This document shows, one piece after another, positions 25,856 to 35,616 of a stretch of DNA of 64,000 bases (position 1 is the stretch's first letter; each line of letters begins with the position of its first letter). The notes under the pieces are model-generated. The model did no database searches and was not told the DNA's origin. It was given only the letters and a program-made list of their open reading frames with translations. A program made the position numbers and the translations under genes. The stretch is from Aliishimia sp963678085. GTDB lineage: Bacteria; Pseudomonadota; Alphaproteobacteria; Rhodobacterales; Rhodobacteraceae. The DNA is taken from the NCBI GenBank assembly GCA_963678085.1, contig OY782680.1, positions 3,410,001 through 3,474,000 of the forward strand. Reading direction: 5' to 3'.

Positions 25856-26620
25856 ATGAAAAAACAAGCGCGACAACCCTCTTTTCCTGGCTTTGATGAA
25901 GCACCGGCCGAGGCGTTTCCATCGGAGATCGCGATAAATCGGCGGTTCCCGCAGCAGCTTTCCGATTATCGGCGGCAGTTGCGGGCTCGCTTTATGTCCT
26001 GCGAAAGCGCCGCCACGAGCGATCAAGAGCTGTTAGAACTCACGCTCTTTCGCGCGCTGCCCCGCTTGGATGTAAGGCCATTGGCGCATAGTCTTTTGAC
26101 ACAGTTCGGAGATCTGAACGGTGTGATCACAGCCCCTGCCCCCCGGCTTTATGATGTGCCCGGAATCACTGCGGCGGTGCTGTTGGAGCTGAAACTCTTA
26201 GAGGCTACGGCGCAGCGCTTGGCTCGATCTAAAATACTGAACAAGAACGCAATTTCCAGTTGGGACGCCCTGCTTGATTACTGCCACACCGTCATGGCCC
26301 ACCGTGAAATCGAACAATTTCGGGTCTTTTTCCTGGACCGCAAGAACATCCTTATTGCCGATGAGGCGCAGGCCAAGGGCACCGTAGATCATGTGCCCGT
26401 TTATCCCCGAGAGATTGCCAAACGCGCCCTTGAGTTAAACGCATCGGCCCTAATTTTGGTGCATAATCACCCCTCAGGTGATCCAACCCCGTCCGATTCG
26501 GACATTGATATGACGAACCAGGTTGACGCAGCTTGCTCGGCGTTGGGGCTGACATTGCATGATCATATCATTGTCGGAAAATCACGAGAGATTTCTTTCC
26601 GCGCCGAAGGGCTGCTTTAG
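25856..26620 (+). CDS. radC: RadC-family JAB-domain protein
   Basis: This 254-residue RadC/UPF0758 protein has a helix-hairpin-helix-like region (YDVPGITAAVLLELKLLEA, about 99-117). The C-terminal JAB/MPN domain carries the metal motif H203-x-H205...D216 in HNHPSGDPTPSDSD. The biochemical role of RadC is unsettled; the old link to DNA repair is doubtful. The stop TAG (26618-26620) overlaps the stop of the convergent gene by three bases. Confidence 0.9.
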   Translation: MKKQARQPSFPGFDEAPAEAFPSEIAINRRFPQQLSDYRRQLRARFMSCESAATSDQELLELTLFRALPRLDVRPLAHSLLTQFGDLNGVITAPAPRLYDVPGITAAVLLELKLLEATAQRLARSKILNKNAISSWDALLDYCHTVMAHREIEQFRVFFLDRKNILIADEAQAKGTVDHVPVYPREIAKRALELNASALILVHNHPSGDPTPSDSDIDMTNQVDAACSALGLTLHDHIIVGKSREISFRAEGLL

Positions 26621-28170
26621 CGCACCCAGATCTCCACACGCCGATTCGCTTGCCGTCCCCAATCCGTGTCATCACAGGCCATGGGCAGGGCTTCGCCAAA
26701 ACCCTCCACCTGCAGCTCGGTTTGATCTGTCTCCAGCGTCTGCGCGAAATTAAGGATTGCCGCTTTCACGGTCTCGGCACGTTCCCGCGAAATCTTGAGA
26801 TTGCTCTCTGCTGCGCCCTCTCCATCGCTGAACCCCGCAATGAGCAGCTCTTTTCCATCATAATCCCCGGCTTCAAGTGCCTTTGCAAAGCTCTTTGCAT
26901 TCAACTCAGAGGCAAAATCGAGCCGGCTGGACCCGGTTTCAAATCGAAAAGACAGCGTCACTCGGCGATAATTCCCTAATACATCCGCCACCCGGTGCAG
27001 ATCCTCGATCGCTGACTCCGCTTTGGAGGCACGAATGGCGTTGATCAGCCGCTGGCCCTGATTGTCGATCCCCACTTCTTCGGGCAAAAGATCCACATAC
27101 CCTGCCCCGCGCACGACCTCAGCCGCTTTATCCGAGGTCAGAAAGTCAAAGAACCTCTGCGCATGTTTGGGCAATTTGCGATCCGTGACATAGCCGAAGA
27201 TGGAGGTAGTCAGCGGATAATCCTTAGTCTTCACATTCTGGCGCGTTGCATGCAGGTCAAAGCCACACGACCCGGCCAGAGGGAGCGCTTTCACCCCGCT
27301 CACATTTGGGCTGGGCGCGAGAGCAAGGGCAAACGGGTCGAGAATAACCGCCTCCTGCAAGTCTTGATAGGATTGGTGAAAAACCGCCGCCTCAGGCGCA
27401 TCTGCTTGGGTAAACTGCGCTGTAGGAAAACTGTCCCCTCGTAAAAGATGCAGGAATATCGGGGCATCTGGACCGCCCAGCTCAGCCCAGCGTAAAATTT
27501 CGCCCCGATAGATCTGCTGCAGTTGACTACGAGAAAGACGAGAAACCGGATTTTCAGGTGCGATCATTGGCACATAGGGCAGTAAAGCGATCTGGGTATT
27601 CCTATGCGGCCTGCTCAAATCTCCTAGCTCTGCTTGCATAAAGCGCTCATTCTCATTTTCTGTGATCTGGCGATGCACCAGCGCGATATCTGCCCGTGCC
27701 TCGAGCAAATCATCAAAAGCTTCGCTGTCCACCCGCCGCGCCAAAGCCCATCGCGCAACGATTTTTCCTGAACCCTCGTCGATCAGTGTAATGGCTCTCA
27801 ACTCAGGCGCCGTGCTTTCGACCTGTGACACGAGATCGTTTTCTGCGGCAAACGCCACCAGCAAGTTTTGCACAAGGAGCAAAGACACATCGTGTTGGCC
27901 GGAGATGCGCAGCTCAGCCACAAAATTTTCCAGATCCGGGCAACCGGGACCGGAGCAATTCACACCAGACCCATCAACCGTCAACACGCCATATATTGTG
28001 CTTAGCCGGTAATACTCGCCATCAAAGCTGAGCAGATCACCGCTGAGACTGACGCTACCATCGCGCGACACCAGCGTCACATCTTGGGCCTGCGCACCGG
28101 GGCTATCCCAGATAAGCGCAAGGCAGATGAAGATAACGCGACAAAAAATGTCTATGCAGAGCTTATGCAA
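26617..28170 (-). CDS. PstS-like substrate-binding / OmpA-domain fusion protein
   Basis: This is an exported protein of about 517 residues. After a signal peptide (FCRVIFICLALIW, cut near GAQA|QDV) comes a periplasmic-binding-protein region of PstS type, with LSRSQLQQIYRGEILRWAELGG as the family hallmark. The C-terminal OmpA peptidoglycan-binding domain follows (LIAGFSDGEGAAESNLKISRERAE, ending RQANRRVEIWVR). It may hold phosphate or another anion near the cell wall; the ligand is not known. No ATG gives the signal peptide: TTG 28168-28170, overlapping the secA stop, is the best start. It shares its stop region with convergent radC. Confidence 0.75.
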   Translation of the reverse strand: MHKLCIDIFCRVIFICLALIWDSPGAQAQDVTLVSRDGSVSLSGDLLSFDGEYYRLSTIYGVLTVDGSGVNCSGPGCPDLENFVAELRISGQHDVSLLLVQNLLVAFAAENDLVSQVESTAPELRAITLIDEGSGKIVARWALARRVDSEAFDDLLEARADIALVHRQITENENERFMQAELGDLSRPHRNTQIALLPYVPMIAPENPVSRLSRSQLQQIYRGEILRWAELGGPDAPIFLHLLRGDSFPTAQFTQADAPEAAVFHQSYQDLQEAVILDPFALALAPSPNVSGVKALPLAGSCGFDLHATRQNVKTKDYPLTTSIFGYVTDRKLPKHAQRFFDFLTSDKAAEVVRGAGYVDLLPEEVGIDNQGQRLINAIRASKAESAIEDLHRVADVLGNYRRVTLSFRFETGSSRLDFASELNAKSFAKALEAGDYDGKELLIAGFSDGEGAAESNLKISRERAETVKAAILNFAQTLETDQTELQVEGFGEALPMACDDTDWGRQANRRVEIWVR

Positions 28171-30856
28171 ATCGACCGTGGCAATGTTTGAATTTCTTGC
28201 CTGACCCGCAGGGACAAAGATCGTTGCGCCCCGGATTACCCCAGGTAGAGCGGTCGCTTTCAACAAACCCTGTCGCCGGATTTTCCTGTGCTGGCGCATC
28301 ATCCGCAAGAGATTGGCCCTGCATCAGCCCGGACATGACCGCTTGCCGAGCGAGGATTTGCTGGCGTTCTTCTTCGCTGAGGGGACGAATTTGGGACAGT
28401 TTTTGCGTCACATCGGCGCGCAGACTATCGAGCATCCCCTCAAACAGTTGAAACGCCTCGTTTTTATACTCGTTCAGCGGGTCACGCTGCGCATAGCCAC
28501 GAAAGCCCACCACCGAGCGCAGATGCTCTAGCGTGATCAAATGTTCGCGCCATTTGGTGTCGATGGCTTGCAAGAGCAGCTGCTTTTCAACCTGCTGCAT
28601 GGTTTCATCGCCAAAAGCTTCGCGCTTTTCAGTGAGCATCTTGTTGGACGCCTCAATCAAACGCTCACGGATGATCTCATCATCTGCGCCATCTTCATCG
28701 CACCAATCCATGATTGGCAGGTCCAGCGACATCTGCTCGATGACAGCGGCGTAAAGGCCCTGGGCGTCCCATTGATCTGCATAGGTGCCTTCGGGCAGAT
28801 GTTGATCAAGCAAATCGTCAATCACCTCATCGCGCATATCAACGGTGATCTCATGCACGTCTTCGGCTTCCATGATTTCGCGGCGCTGGCCAAAGATGAC
28901 CTTGCGCTGATCGTTCATCACATCATCGAATTTCAACAGCTGCTTGCGGATATCGAAGTTACGCCCTTCGACCTTGGCTTGTGCGCGCTCGAGGGATTTA
29001 TTGACCCATGGGTGCTCAATCGCTTCGCCTTCTTTCATGCCCAGTGTTTTGAGCACCTTATCAAGACGGTCAGAGCCAAATATCCGCATCAAATCATCTT
29101 CAAGGCTCAAGAAGAATGAGGTGCGCCCCGGATCTCCTTGACGGCCCGAGCGCCCGCGCAGCTGGTTGTCGATGCGGCGGCTTTCATGGCGCTCTGAGGC
29201 CAGAACAAAGAGCCCGCCCGCTGCGAGCACCTTTTGCTTTTCATCCTCATGCGCGGCCTCGATTTGGGTACGAAGCGCCTCGGGATCCGCATCGGGATCT
29301 GCGGCAAGTGCCTCAAGCACCTTCATTTCGACATTGCCGCCCAGCTGAATGTCGGTGCCACGCCCCGCCATGTTGGTCGCAATAGTCACAGCGCCCAGTT
29401 TGCCGGCATCCGCTACGATCTGCGCCTCTTGCTCGTGCTGGCGCGCGTTCAAAACGTTGTGCTTGATACCCAGATTGGTAAGCACTTGTGAAAACATCTC
29501 AGATTTCTCGATGGAGGTCGTGCCTACAAGAACTGGCTGGCCCTTCTCATGGGCTGCTTTGATCTCATCGACCATCGCCTGATATTTCTCTGTGGCGGTG
29601 CGATAAACCTTGTCATCCTCGTCTTTCCGAGCAATTTCGCGATTGGTGGGAACCTCGACAACACCCAAGCCATAAATCTCTTGAAACTCTTCGGCTTCGG
29701 TGGCTGCGGTGCCCGTCATCCCAGCAAGCTTACCATAAAGGCGGAAATAGTTCTGGAACGTCACCGAGGCGAGCGTGGTGTTCTCGGGCTTAATCTCCAC
29801 CCCTTCTTTTGCCTCAATCGCTTGATGCAGCCCATCCGAGAGCCGACGCCCGGCCATCATCCGTCCGGTAAATTCGTCGATCAAAATGATTTCGCCATTG
29901 GAGACCACATAGTCTTTGTCTTTTTGGAAAAGCTTATGGGCACGCAAACCATTATTGATGTGATGCACAATCGTGGTGCTTTCGGGATCATAGAGATTCT
30001 GCGTGTCTTCCAAAAAGCCCCGCGCGCGCAGCGTTTGTTCCAGAAATTCGTTCCCCTCATCGGTAAAGGTCACAGAGCGCGATTTTTCTTCCAGCGTGTA
30101 ATGCTCATCGCTTAGCTCGGGGATCACTTTGTCAATCGCAGCGTAAAGCTCTGAGCGGTCCTGAGCAGGGCCGGAAATGATCAGCGGTGTGCGCGCCTCG
30201 TCGATGAGAATCGAATCGACCTCGTCCACGATCGCGAAGTTATGATGCTTTTGGAAAATCTGGTTGAGCTCGGATTTCATGTTGTCGCGCAGATAATCAA
30301 AGCCAAGCTCATTATTGGTCGCATAGGTGATGTCACAGGCATAGGCCGCGCGCTTACTGTCTTCGTCCATACCTGACCAGGCCACGCCCGTTGTCAATCC
30401 AAGCGCTCCAAAGACCTTGCCCATCCATTCCGCATCGCGCTTTGCAAGATACTCATTCACGGTGACGACATGCACGCCCTTGCCGGTCAGCGCGTTCAAA
30501 TAGGCCGGAAAGGTCGCAACAAGCGTTTTACCTTCACCAGTTTTCATCTCGGCAATATTGCCCTGGTGCAAGAAAATCCCGCCCATCAGCTGCACATCAA
30601 ACGCGCGCAGGCCCAAAGCGCGCTTTGCAGCCTCACGGCAATTGGCAAAGGCCTCGGGCAAGAGATCATCCAAAGACGTGCCGGACAGAGCCCTCTGGCG
30701 CAAATCTTCGGTTTTTTCGATCAATTGGGCATCCGAGAGCTTTTCAAAATCCGGCTCTAGCGCATTGATCTGCCCCACAATCGGCTTTGTTGCTTTGATC
30801 TTCCGATCATTTGGGGTGCCAAAAACCTTTTTGGCGAGTGTTCCAAATCCAAGCAT
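28163..30856 (-). CDS. secA: Protein translocase ATPase SecA
   Basis: SecA is the motor that drives preproteins through SecYEG. The 897-residue protein has nucleotide-binding motifs MKTGEGKTLVA (Walker A) and VDEVDSILIDEARTPLIISG (Walker B region), plus NMAGRGTDIQLGG. A C-terminal zinc-binding tail, CPCGSGKKFKHCHG, contacts SecB. The ATG at 30856 follows GGAGAAC. It is divergent from the ppiC-argJ-mutT operon, and the downstream PstS-OmpA gene starts within its stop region. Confidence 0.98.
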   Translation of the reverse strand: MLGFGTLAKKVFGTPNDRKIKATKPIVGQINALEPDFEKLSDAQLIEKTEDLRQRALSGTSLDDLLPEAFANCREAAKRALGLRAFDVQLMGGIFLHQGNIAEMKTGEGKTLVATFPAYLNALTGKGVHVVTVNEYLAKRDAEWMGKVFGALGLTTGVAWSGMDEDSKRAAYACDITYATNNELGFDYLRDNMKSELNQIFQKHHNFAIVDEVDSILIDEARTPLIISGPAQDRSELYAAIDKVIPELSDEHYTLEEKSRSVTFTDEGNEFLEQTLRARGFLEDTQNLYDPESTTIVHHINNGLRAHKLFQKDKDYVVSNGEIILIDEFTGRMMAGRRLSDGLHQAIEAKEGVEIKPENTTLASVTFQNYFRLYGKLAGMTGTAATEAEEFQEIYGLGVVEVPTNREIARKDEDDKVYRTATEKYQAMVDEIKAAHEKGQPVLVGTTSIEKSEMFSQVLTNLGIKHNVLNARQHEQEAQIVADAGKLGAVTIATNMAGRGTDIQLGGNVEMKVLEALAADPDADPEALRTQIEAAHEDEKQKVLAAGGLFVLASERHESRRIDNQLRGRSGRQGDPGRTSFFLSLEDDLMRIFGSDRLDKVLKTLGMKEGEAIEHPWVNKSLERAQAKVEGRNFDIRKQLLKFDDVMNDQRKVIFGQRREIMEAEDVHEITVDMRDEVIDDLLDQHLPEGTYADQWDAQGLYAAVIEQMSLDLPIMDWCDEDGADDEIIRERLIEASNKMLTEKREAFGDETMQQVEKQLLLQAIDTKWREHLITLEHLRSVVGFRGYAQRDPLNEYKNEAFQLFEGMLDSLRADVTQKLSQIRPLSEEERQQILARQAVMSGLMQGQSLADDAPAQENPATGFVESDRSTWGNPGRNDLCPCGSGKKFKHCHGRFA

Positions 30857-31040
30857 ATGTTCTCCAGCCGATCTCTGTATACAGCAAAAAAGCGGTCACT
30901 GATTGCTTGCTGCTCTCAGATACAACCCATAGATTACGGGAAGAACGAGGCAATTCGCACGCGCCCATAGGGCGATGTAAGGATCCCTCTATACCGTGTC
31001 AACGCCGCAGCGATTTTGCGGTTTATCTAAGGACTATTTT

Positions 31041-31901
31041 ATGGCTCATCCCATTCACAAGCTCATCGTATCTGCCTGTATTGTCCTAGCAAGTTTCGCG
31101 CCCATGGCAGCGATGGCAGAGGATCCGACAATAGACACAGTTGTCGCCAGTGTGAATGGGAAGGATATCACCTTGGGTCACATCTTGGCCGCCCGTGCTT
31201 CGCTGCCAAGCCAATACAGAGATCTGCCCTCAAATGTTTTGTTCCCGAGCATTCTGGAACAGCTGATACAGCAGACCTTACTGGTGCAATCCTTTGAGCA
31301 ACCTGTTCCCAAGAGCATCACCTTATCGCTCGAAAACGAAGAGCGGTCCCTTATCGCCGGGCTCGTCGTTGACGAGATCATGGGCCGTGCGTTGCGCCCT
31401 GGAAAACTTGAAGAAGAATATCAAAAGATCTACGGGAAAAGCGAAGGGGGCGTTGAGTTTAACGCCGCACACATCCTGGTAAAAACCCAAAAAGAAGCAG
31501 AAGACGTGAAAGAGCGGCTTGATGATGGGGATGATTTTGGTGCAACTGCGCGCGAGTTTTCCATCGGCCCCTCTGGCCCGCGCGGCGGTGGATTGGGCTG
31601 GTTCGGCGAAGGCGCGATGGTGTCCGAATTTGAAACAGCTGTGAAATCGCTTAAGAAAGGTGAAATCTCGGCGCCCGTGCAAACCCAGTTCGGCTGGCAT
31701 GTCATCAAGCTCATGGATATTCGCCCGAAAGCCGCGCCGTCCTTTGACCGTGTAAAGGCTGATCTAGAACAACAAATCCGCATGGACAGGTTGAACAATC
31801 TCGTCAAAAGACTTCGAGATGATGCATTCATTGATCAATCTGCTGCCAACTCTATTGATCCTTCGGTCTTGGATCGGCTTAATCTGAAAGAAGAAGAATG
31901 A
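31041..31901 (+). CDS. Peptidylprolyl isomerase, parvulin type, exported
   Basis: This 286-residue periplasmic PPIC/SurA-like foldase has a signal peptide (IVSACIVLASFAPMAAMA|ED). A SurA-N-like helical region is followed by a parvulin domain at about residues 135-230 (AAHILVKTQKEAEDV, FGEGAMVSEFE, QTQFGWHVIKL). It should help fold outer-membrane or exported proteins. ATG 31041 follows TAAGGAC; a start 15 codons upstream would displace the signal peptide. Its stop overlaps argJ by four bases. Confidence 0.92.
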   Translation: MAHPIHKLIVSACIVLASFAPMAAMAEDPTIDTVVASVNGKDITLGHILAARASLPSQYRDLPSNVLFPSILEQLIQQTLLVQSFEQPVPKSITLSLENEERSLIAGLVVDEIMGRALRPGKLEEEYQKIYGKSEGGVEFNAAHILVKTQKEAEDVKERLDDGDDFGATAREFSIGPSGPRGGGLGWFGEGAMVSEFETAVKSLKKGEISAPVQTQFGWHVIKLMDIRPKAAPSFDRVKADLEQQIRMDRLNNLVKRLRDDAFIDQSAANSIDPSVLDRLNLKEEE

Positions 31902-33121
31902 ACGATTCCCCGATCTCGCCCCTCGCCCCAGAGCGTTTTCCAGATCTGCCGCGCATAAAAGGGCTACGCCTAGCAACCGCAGCAACGGGGATAAAGTACC
32001 GAGAGCGCACTGATGTCATGCTCGCGGTCTTAGATCCTGGAACCGCGATTACAGGCACATTCACACGATCGCAAACCCGCTCCGCCGCCGTGCTTGATTG
32101 CCAAGAAAAAATAGGCACATGCAGCGCTGAGGGCGCGGCTATCCTGGTAAATTCGGGCAATTCCAACGCGTTTACAGGAAAGGCCGGGTTTGCCTCGGTA
32201 CAGAGAATCACAAAAGCCGTTGCGGAAAGACTCGCGATACCAGAGGCCCGTGTTTTCACCTCATCGACTGGCGTCATTGGCGAGCCCTTGCCGGATGAAA
32301 AAATAACCGATTCCTTGGACGCGCTATGCGGCTCACTCGTCGATAAAAACCTAAAAGCCGCCGCTGAGGCCATTTGCACGACCGACACGTTTGCCAAAGG
32401 CGCTGCACAGACACTCACCATCGACGGAACCGAGGTGACCATCGCGGGAATCGCCAAAGGCTCTGGCATGATCGCGCCGGATATGGCGACGATGCTGGTT
32501 TACATTTTCACCGATGCGAAATGCGAAACCGAGCGCCTGCAGGCTCTTCTCTCTACACTGACAGATAAGACCTTTAACAGGATAACAGTGGATAGCGATA
32601 CCTCTACGTCAGATACACTTTTGCTCGCCGCCACCGGGGCCAGCGGGATCGTCGTGGATGACAACCCCGATTTTGAGCAAGCTCTGCATGGCGTCATGAT
32701 CGACCTGGCGCATCAAGTCGTGCGCGATGGTGAAGGGGCAACCAAATTCATCGAGGTCAATGTGACCGGCGCGGCCGATGACACCGATGCACAAAAAGTG
32801 GCAATGGCGGTGGCGAACTCGCCGCTGGTGAAAACTGCCGTGGCAGGTGAAGATCCCAATTGGGGCAGGCTGATCATGGCAATCGGCAAATCCGGGGCTA
32901 AAGCTGATCGCGATTCGATCACACTTCGGTTCGGTGATCTGTTGGTTGCCGAAAACGGCTGGGTCGCCCCAAGCTACACCGAAGAGGCAGGCGCGGCTCA
33001 TATGCAAGGTGAAATAATCATCTTCAACATCGACCTAGGGCTCGGCACCGGCATAGGTCAGGCATGGACCTGCGATCTGACCCATGGCTACATCACCATA
33101 AACGCCGATTATAGATCATGA
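31898..33121 (+). CDS. argJ: Bifunctional ornithine acetyltransferase / N-acetylglutamate synthase
   Basis: ArgJ recycles the acetyl group from N-acetylornithine to glutamate in arginine synthesis. The 407-residue precursor cleaves itself before T198 in KGSGMIAPDMATML. Other family segments are LVNSGNSNAFTG (about 83-94) and GEDPNWGRLIMAIG. It is translationally coupled to ppiC upstream and mutT downstream by ATGA overlaps, so three unrelated functions share one operon. Confidence 0.95.
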   Translation: MNDSPISPLAPERFPDLPRIKGLRLATAATGIKYRERTDVMLAVLDPGTAITGTFTRSQTRSAAVLDCQEKIGTCSAEGAAILVNSGNSNAFTGKAGFASVQRITKAVAERLAIPEARVFTSSTGVIGEPLPDEKITDSLDALCGSLVDKNLKAAAEAICTTDTFAKGAAQTLTIDGTEVTIAGIAKGSGMIAPDMATMLVYIFTDAKCETERLQALLSTLTDKTFNRITVDSDTSTSDTLLLAATGASGIVVDDNPDFEQALHGVMIDLAHQVVRDGEGATKFIEVNVTGAADDTDAQKVAMAVANSPLVKTAVAGEDPNWGRLIMAIGKSGAKADRDSITLRFGDLLVAENGWVAPSYTEEAGAAHMQGEIIIFNIDLGLGTGIGQAWTCDLTHGYITINADYRS

Positions 33122-33516
33122 AAATCATCCTTGTTTCAGCCGTGGCGTTGATTGACCGCGATGGCCGCGTTCTGCTCGCTCAGCGCCCTGAGGGCAAATC
33201 AATGGCCGGGCTTTGGGAATTTCCCGGCGGCAAGATCGAACCCGGCGAGACCCCAGAGCATGCGCTTATCCGCGAATTGCAAGAAGAGCTCGGCATTGAT
33301 ACCTGGGAGAGCTGTTTAGCGCCACTCACATTTGCCAGCCATAGCTACGAAGATTTTCACCTCTTGATGCCGCTTTTTGCCTGCCGAAAATGGGACGGCA
33401 TCCCCACATCCAGAGAGGGACAATCTCTAAAATGGGTGAAATCCCAAGATCTTAGATCATATCCGATGCCCGCAGCCGATGTCCCTCTTATCCCAATTTT
33501 GCGCGATTGGCTTTAA
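33118..33516 (+). CDS. mutT: 8-oxo-dGTP diphosphatase (Nudix, MutT)
   Basis: MutT removes 8-oxo-dGTP from the nucleotide pool. The 132-residue protein has a complete Nudix box: G38-x5-E44-x7-R52-E53-L-x-E56-E57-x-G59-I (GKIEPGETPEHALIRELQEE). LAQRPEGKSMAGLWEFPGG before it is typical of MutT. It overlaps the argJ stop by four bases and closes the operon. Confidence 0.92.
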   Translation: MKIILVSAVALIDRDGRVLLAQRPEGKSMAGLWEFPGGKIEPGETPEHALIRELQEELGIDTWESCLAPLTFASHSYEDFHLLMPLFACRKWDGIPTSREGQSLKWVKSQDLRSYPMPAADVPLIPILRDWL

Positions 33517-33612
33517 CCTATTGTTAACGATTACCTCAAAGCCGTGCCCCACTTTAAGATTTTGTACATAACTAGGGCTTACTAAAGCCTCAGAACCTAA
33601 GGAGGACTACGC

Positions 33613-33753
33613 ATGTTGCGAACTATCCAAATTAGCGAACAGATTTATGTGCAAGGTGAGTTTATGTATGAGCTGCCAAGCGGGCAAATCTGCGTCCGTG
33701 TCGGCACGAAGGAATTTGTTGGAACGCCAGTCGAAGCTGTACAAGCCGCGTGA
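33613..33753 (+). CDS. Small protein of 46 residues with strong ribosome binding site
   Basis: An ATG at 33613 lies 6 bases after AAGGAGGA and opens a 47-codon reading frame ending in TGA. The product starts MLRTIQISEQIYVQGEF and ends GTPVEAVQAA, with GQICVRVG in the middle. It has no signal peptide or membrane segment and looks like a small beta-rich soluble protein. I do not recognise the family. It stands alone between mutT (96 bases upstream, same strand) and the convergent tolC-like gene. The strong Shine-Dalgarno sequence and ordinary amino-acid use argue that it is real. Confidence 0.6.
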   Translation: MLRTIQISEQIYVQGEFMYELPSGQICVRVGTKEFVGTPVEAVQAA

Positions 33754-33778
33754 CCACTGGCGCTCCCTAAAGATCTAG

Positions 33779-35347
33779 CTATTGCGCGTTCAAGATTGAC
33801 TGAGCGAGTTGACCACGCAGCTGGAGATTTTGGTACAAAGTCAGCTGCGAGTCGATCGCATTGTTAATCTGCTCTGTTTCAGATTGAAACAGGTCTCGCT
33901 GCGCATCCAACAACTCAAAAGCCGTCCGCTCGCCCGCTTCAAACTGGTCTTGAAACAAGAAGAATGCATTGCGAGCGGTCGCGACCCTCTGGTTGATAAA
34001 TCTGGTTTGCTCGCTGTCGGTTGAAATAGACTGCGCGTTTTGATCATATTGCTGCAATAGCTCTTGGTAGCGACGCTCATAGCGCGCCTCTGCCTCTCTG
34101 AGCCTTGCACGCATCTGTTTCATCTGCGACCTGCGCACGCCCCCATCATAAAGGCGTGTGCGGAAGCCAAGCAGCCCCTTCACATCAGAGCTCGTCCCCT
34201 CCGCGCCGCCAACATTGTCTTTCATATTGGCTTCTCCGCGCAGGAAGAATTCCGGCTTAAGCGCTGCGCGCTGCTCGTCGAGTTGGCGCTGGACAGATTC
34301 AATATCTGCACGCGCAGATTGCAGTGATGGGTTTGCAGCCAAAATCGCCTCAGGCAAAGCCGCATTCGGATCAATGCGCATGGGCACGCCAGATCTCACA
34401 ACCATGCCGGGGTGAAAATCCGTCAGCCGCTTAAACGCCGCAATCGCATCTTCACGACTGTTCTGCGCAGACAACCTATTGGCTCGCGCCTGTTCGAGCC
34501 GGGTCTGAGCGCGGCTCACATCCGCCTTATTTGCATTGCCGCCTGCCTCGTTCAACGTAACAAGATCGGCAATCCGCTTATGGCTTGCCACATTGCGGGC
34601 ACCAGCCGCCACAAGACGCGTTGCGCGCAGATACTCCAAATAGGAGGATACGACCGAGAAGGTAATCTCATCCACAGCGGTCAAGCGCCGCAACTCAGCC
34701 GACTGAGCCAGTTCAATACGGCGGTCGACGGCACTGTTTGATGCACCAAAATCATAAATCACCCGCTCAACAGAAAGGGCAAGTTCATTCCGATGAATCC
34801 CTTCCTTTGAAGACGTTGGCGAATATGTGTTTTCCAGCCCGGTTGACATGGTCAAATCTACTGTGGACTTGCGGCCTAAACGCTCAACTTCAACGGCGGC
34901 CTCTGCATCCGCCAATTGCGCCTCAGCGATCCCAATCTCTGGATTATCAGACAACACTTTGGCCAGAAGGGCGGAGAGCGAAATCTTTGAATTGTCCGTG
35001 TCCGAAGGCTCAATCGGCAGTTCAATCACCTCTTCCTGCGTTGAAACCGGCGCTAAAGGGATGACCTCGCTCGGCTGCTCCGTCGGTTCGGTCAGTTCGC
35101 TCACTTCAATCGTCGGTTCAAACATTGGAATCGCAGACAATGTCGCGGTTTGGTCAACCGGTTGCTTCACATCAGTGACCGAGCGGAACCTGTTGAGAAA
35201 ACCAGCCAAAGTCGGTGTCTTCTCCCCTGACACCTGCTGATTTGCGTCAGACGGCTGCACCACGAATTGTGAACAGGCGGAAAAACTGCAGAAAGCCGCA
35301 GATAAAAGTAAAATTTTTCGAGAGATTTTGCCCGTGTTTCCAGACAT
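33779..35347 (-). CDS. TolC-family outer-membrane efflux/secretion lipoprotein
   Basis: This 522-residue protein has a signal peptide ending in a lipobox (FSAC, cysteine near residue 25). A proline/threonine/glutamate-rich stretch of about 90 residues follows. Two TolC-type outer-membrane efflux repeats then begin at SKISLSALLAKVLSDNPEI and SLQSARADIESVQRQLDEQ. Long amphipathic helices and AGERTAFELLDAQRDLF, a type I secretion TolC hallmark, support export-channel function. No membrane-fusion or ABC partner is next to it. GAGGAG precedes the ATG; it is downstream of the rRNA operon on the same strand. Confidence 0.85.
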   Translation of the reverse strand: MSGNTGKISRKILLLSAAFCSFSACSQFVVQPSDANQQVSGEKTPTLAGFLNRFRSVTDVKQPVDQTATLSAIPMFEPTIEVSELTEPTEQPSEVIPLAPVSTQEEVIELPIEPSDTDNSKISLSALLAKVLSDNPEIGIAEAQLADAEAAVEVERLGRKSTVDLTMSTGLENTYSPTSSKEGIHRNELALSVERVIYDFGASNSAVDRRIELAQSAELRRLTAVDEITFSVVSSYLEYLRATRLVAAGARNVASHKRIADLVTLNEAGGNANKADVSRAQTRLEQARANRLSAQNSREDAIAAFKRLTDFHPGMVVRSGVPMRIDPNAALPEAILAANPSLQSARADIESVQRQLDEQRAALKPEFFLRGEANMKDNVGGAEGTSSDVKGLLGFRTRLYDGGVRRSQMKQMRARLREAEARYERRYQELLQQYDQNAQSISTDSEQTRFINQRVATARNAFFLFQDQFEAGERTAFELLDAQRDLFQSETEQINNAIDSQLTLYQNLQLRGQLAQSILNAQ

Positions 35348-35616
35348 TTCTGCTCCTCACTTTCAACATTCACGCGCGGATGCGCATTTGAGTCGGAAAT
35401 GTGGCAGCATTCCTAACCGCTAATTGCCTTAATACTTGGTAAAAAGTCAAGGAACCGGAACCTATCGCAGCAAGACTATGCCAAGTGTGGGAAACCTGCA
35501 CCACCTAAGATAGGTCTTGAAACACGTGCTGCGGTCGGCAAAGGCAAGCGCTGCAGTTCGGGAGGAAGAAGGTTTTTGTATCGTATATATAGAGATATAT
35601 TGAGTATTTGTTTGGT

